From contig OX327695.1 in assembly GCA_946807835.1 (NCBI GenBank), forward strand, positions 24,224,501 to 24,288,500: a stretch of 64,000 nucleotides of DNA. The letters run 5' to 3'. Under the pieces are notes generated by a model, which made no database searches, was not told the origin of the DNA, and saw only the letters and a program-made list of their open reading frames with translations. This document shows, piece after piece, positions 62,608-64,000 of this stretch (positions within the stretch are counted from its first letter, which is position 1; every line of letters starts with the position of its first letter). A program made the position numbers and the translations under genes. The stretch comes from Ailanthus altissimus (Eukaryota; Streptophyta; Magnoliopsida; Sapindales; Simaroubaceae).

Positions 62608-63287
62608 AGGAGTGGGCAAAAAAGTACAACCAAAAATACCAAATTGAACTGGACCAAATTGGGTGATTCGGTTCGGTATTACAGTATAAAAATTAACCAA
62701 TAAGTTTTTTTTTTATTTTAGTCCTTGAATAAATTTGGTTCTGTTAGTTTTTTAATTTCGGTCCCTGAAAATTCTAAACCAAACAGAAGGATATAAATAA
62801 AATTTTGCACAATTTTTTAATATAATTTATTTGATGAATTGTAATTTTAATAGATTTTTAACTTGTTTAGTTCATAGACTTTAACTAATTTGGAACTTAA
62901 AATTAGATGATCGCTTTATTTATTTGGACAGATTTAAATTTTAATATTTTTCTAACTTATTTAGTTCATAGGGTTTCAATTAATTTAGTGCTTAAAATTA
63001 ACGGATACTTTATTTGTTTCGATTTAATTTTTAATAATTTTTTAGCTTGTTTAGTTCATAGACGTTTATTAATCTTGTATTTAAAATTGACGTACATTTT
63101 TTTCATTATTTTTTGTCTTAATTTTATCTCTTACATATATGATTTTAATCTTTTAGAAAATATTTAAGAAATCAAATCGAATTGGACCAAATCAATTTGG
63201 TGCGGTTTTAAAATTAAAAATCTCAAATTATTTTAGTATGGTTTGGTTCTAAAAAATACCGAACCAAACCATATTGCGCCCACCCCT
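62608..63287. mobile_element. 680-bp MITE-like element with 10-bp TSD (Mutator-type by TSD length)
   Basis: The ends are aggagtgggc and its near reverse complement gcccacccct (one mismatch in the 10-bp inverted repeat). They are flanked by the perfect direct duplication aaagccatct (62598-62607 and 63288-63297). Subterminal regions carry complementary words rich in ggttcggt / accgaacc. A 9-11-bp duplication is typical of Mutator-like elements. The interior is non-coding and contains a tandem repeat. Confidence 0.85.
62861..63133. repeat. Three diverged tandem units of about 91 bp inside the MITE-like element
   Basis: Units begin with acttgtttagttcatag or a variant at about 62861, 62954 and 63044 (periods 93 and 90 bp), and share aacttaaaattag-like and ttaaattttaat-like parts. 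An 86-codon open frame across them (62907-63167) is a by-product of the repeat, not a gene. Confidence 0.75.
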
Positions 63288-63297
63288 AAAGCCATCT

Positions 63298-64000
63298 ATA
63301 ATTGATCAAAGTTTTTTAAAAAATAAATATTAAAAATTTAAAAATTTTTGCATCACCACAAATTCTTAAGATTATGTTAAAGTTTACCAATCCTTATGAT
63401 TTGTCCCTCCCCCCAATTTTAAATTTTAGTTTCGTCTCTAAATTTTTTAATCTACTGTTAACATAAATAATTTATCGGATCACATAATTTTTGTATACTT
63501 ACATAAATGTTTGATTTCAATATTCATTATATTTAATCTATGCAATTCTTGAATAGTTGAGCGAAACTTTGTCAAAAATCCTAACAATATAAAAGTTCTT
63601 GCATCTAGTTTTTTAGTTCCGCTGTTCAGGTACTTTTTACTTGCTACTCAGGTAATGCTTTTGTTTTAAAAAACAACCTTTTTTGTGGATTAAGTGAAGA
63701 AATAAATAAAGGTTGTTTCTGTATTTATTTGTAATTGTGATTTAAAATTCAGTTAACGTAGCTGCTGGCGGGGCGGCTCCAACTCTCCCTCCAATATTAC
63801 TGCATGGTTCGTAAGAAAGTTAACATATAAAATTTCTCCAAATAGTTTGATTTATACTGATACAATATTGCAAATTTAGGCTTTTGCTTGACGCTGTCAA
63901 GGCTGCCCAAAGTTGTATTATTAAAGTAGTATTTGAAAATAATGAACTGAAAATACAGAAAAACAATTTGAAAGAACAAAGAAGATTAATTTCCTCCTTT
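63298..64000. other. Right-end sequence, unassigned
   Basis: Mostly AT-rich. A short GC-richer patch at 63760-63800 (gctgctggcggggcggctcc) and 63880-63915 could be the edge of a gene continuing to the right, but I cannot assign an exon. Confidence 0.35.

Noticed and set aside
62907..63167. 86-codon ORF with repeated LVHR motif
   Set aside because: It results from the 91-bp non-coding tandem repeat in the MITE-like element.
63760..63979. Possible exon at the right edge (minus strand LGSLDSVKQKPK-like)
   Set aside because: No splice or domain evidence within the window.

Overview
The window is nuclear DNA of a eudicot plant, probably a woody or rosid-type dicot; the species cannot be fixed from the sequence. 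It is AT-rich. It holds spliced genes with GT..AG introns, a cytochrome P450 of a plant-only family, a plant-type tandem-B3 transcription factor, and a dense layer of Ty1/copia, Ty3/gypsy and small non-autonomous elements.

Layout. (1) 1-19,012 is a gene-rich block: the 3' part of a CDCA7-type 4CXXC zinc-finger gene (+), an intron-free MoCo-sulfurase-like PLP-fold protein (+), and an 11-exon prolyl-oligopeptidase-like gene (-). From memory, the same neighbours occur in Arabidopsis (At4g37110/At4g37100, At2g23530/At2g23520, At5g66950/At5g66960), so this looks like conserved microsynteny. Both enzyme-like members lack key catalytic residues: the PLP lysine is Arg364 in one, and the triad Asp and His are missing in the other. 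(2) 19,100-26,800 is repeat-rich: a LINE remnant, then a copia element (copia A) with 853-bp LTRs, into which a 2.77-kb solo LTR has inserted with an intact 5-bp target duplication. (3) 26,875-28,477 is a two-exon CYP81-type P450 (-), whose stop lies 84 bp from the copia A LTR. (4) 28,700-40,400 is intergenic: a complete 1.78-kb short-LTR element with a perfect TSD, and a decayed gypsy element whose pol end is paired with a spliced-looking ORF on the opposite strand. (5) 40,467-43,403 is a four-exon, two-B3-domain (REM-like) gene with an Arg6-Asp13-Asn16 N-terminus made of trinucleotide repeats. (6) 44,559-45,993 is a decayed multi-exon membrane-protein gene. (7) 46,250-64,000 is retrotransposon graveyard: two RT-less copia remnants, an AT-rich foldback, a copia element (copia B) with both LTRs and broken pol, a second copy of the 2.6-2.8-kb solo LTR nested in it, and a 680-bp MITE-like element with a 10-bp TSD and an internal 91-bp tandem repeat.

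No CRISPR arrays or rRNA genes are present, and I see no convincing intact tRNA gene. Gene structures were built by hand from splice consensus, phase agreement and remembered family conservation. Orthology and synteny statements come from memory and were not searched.
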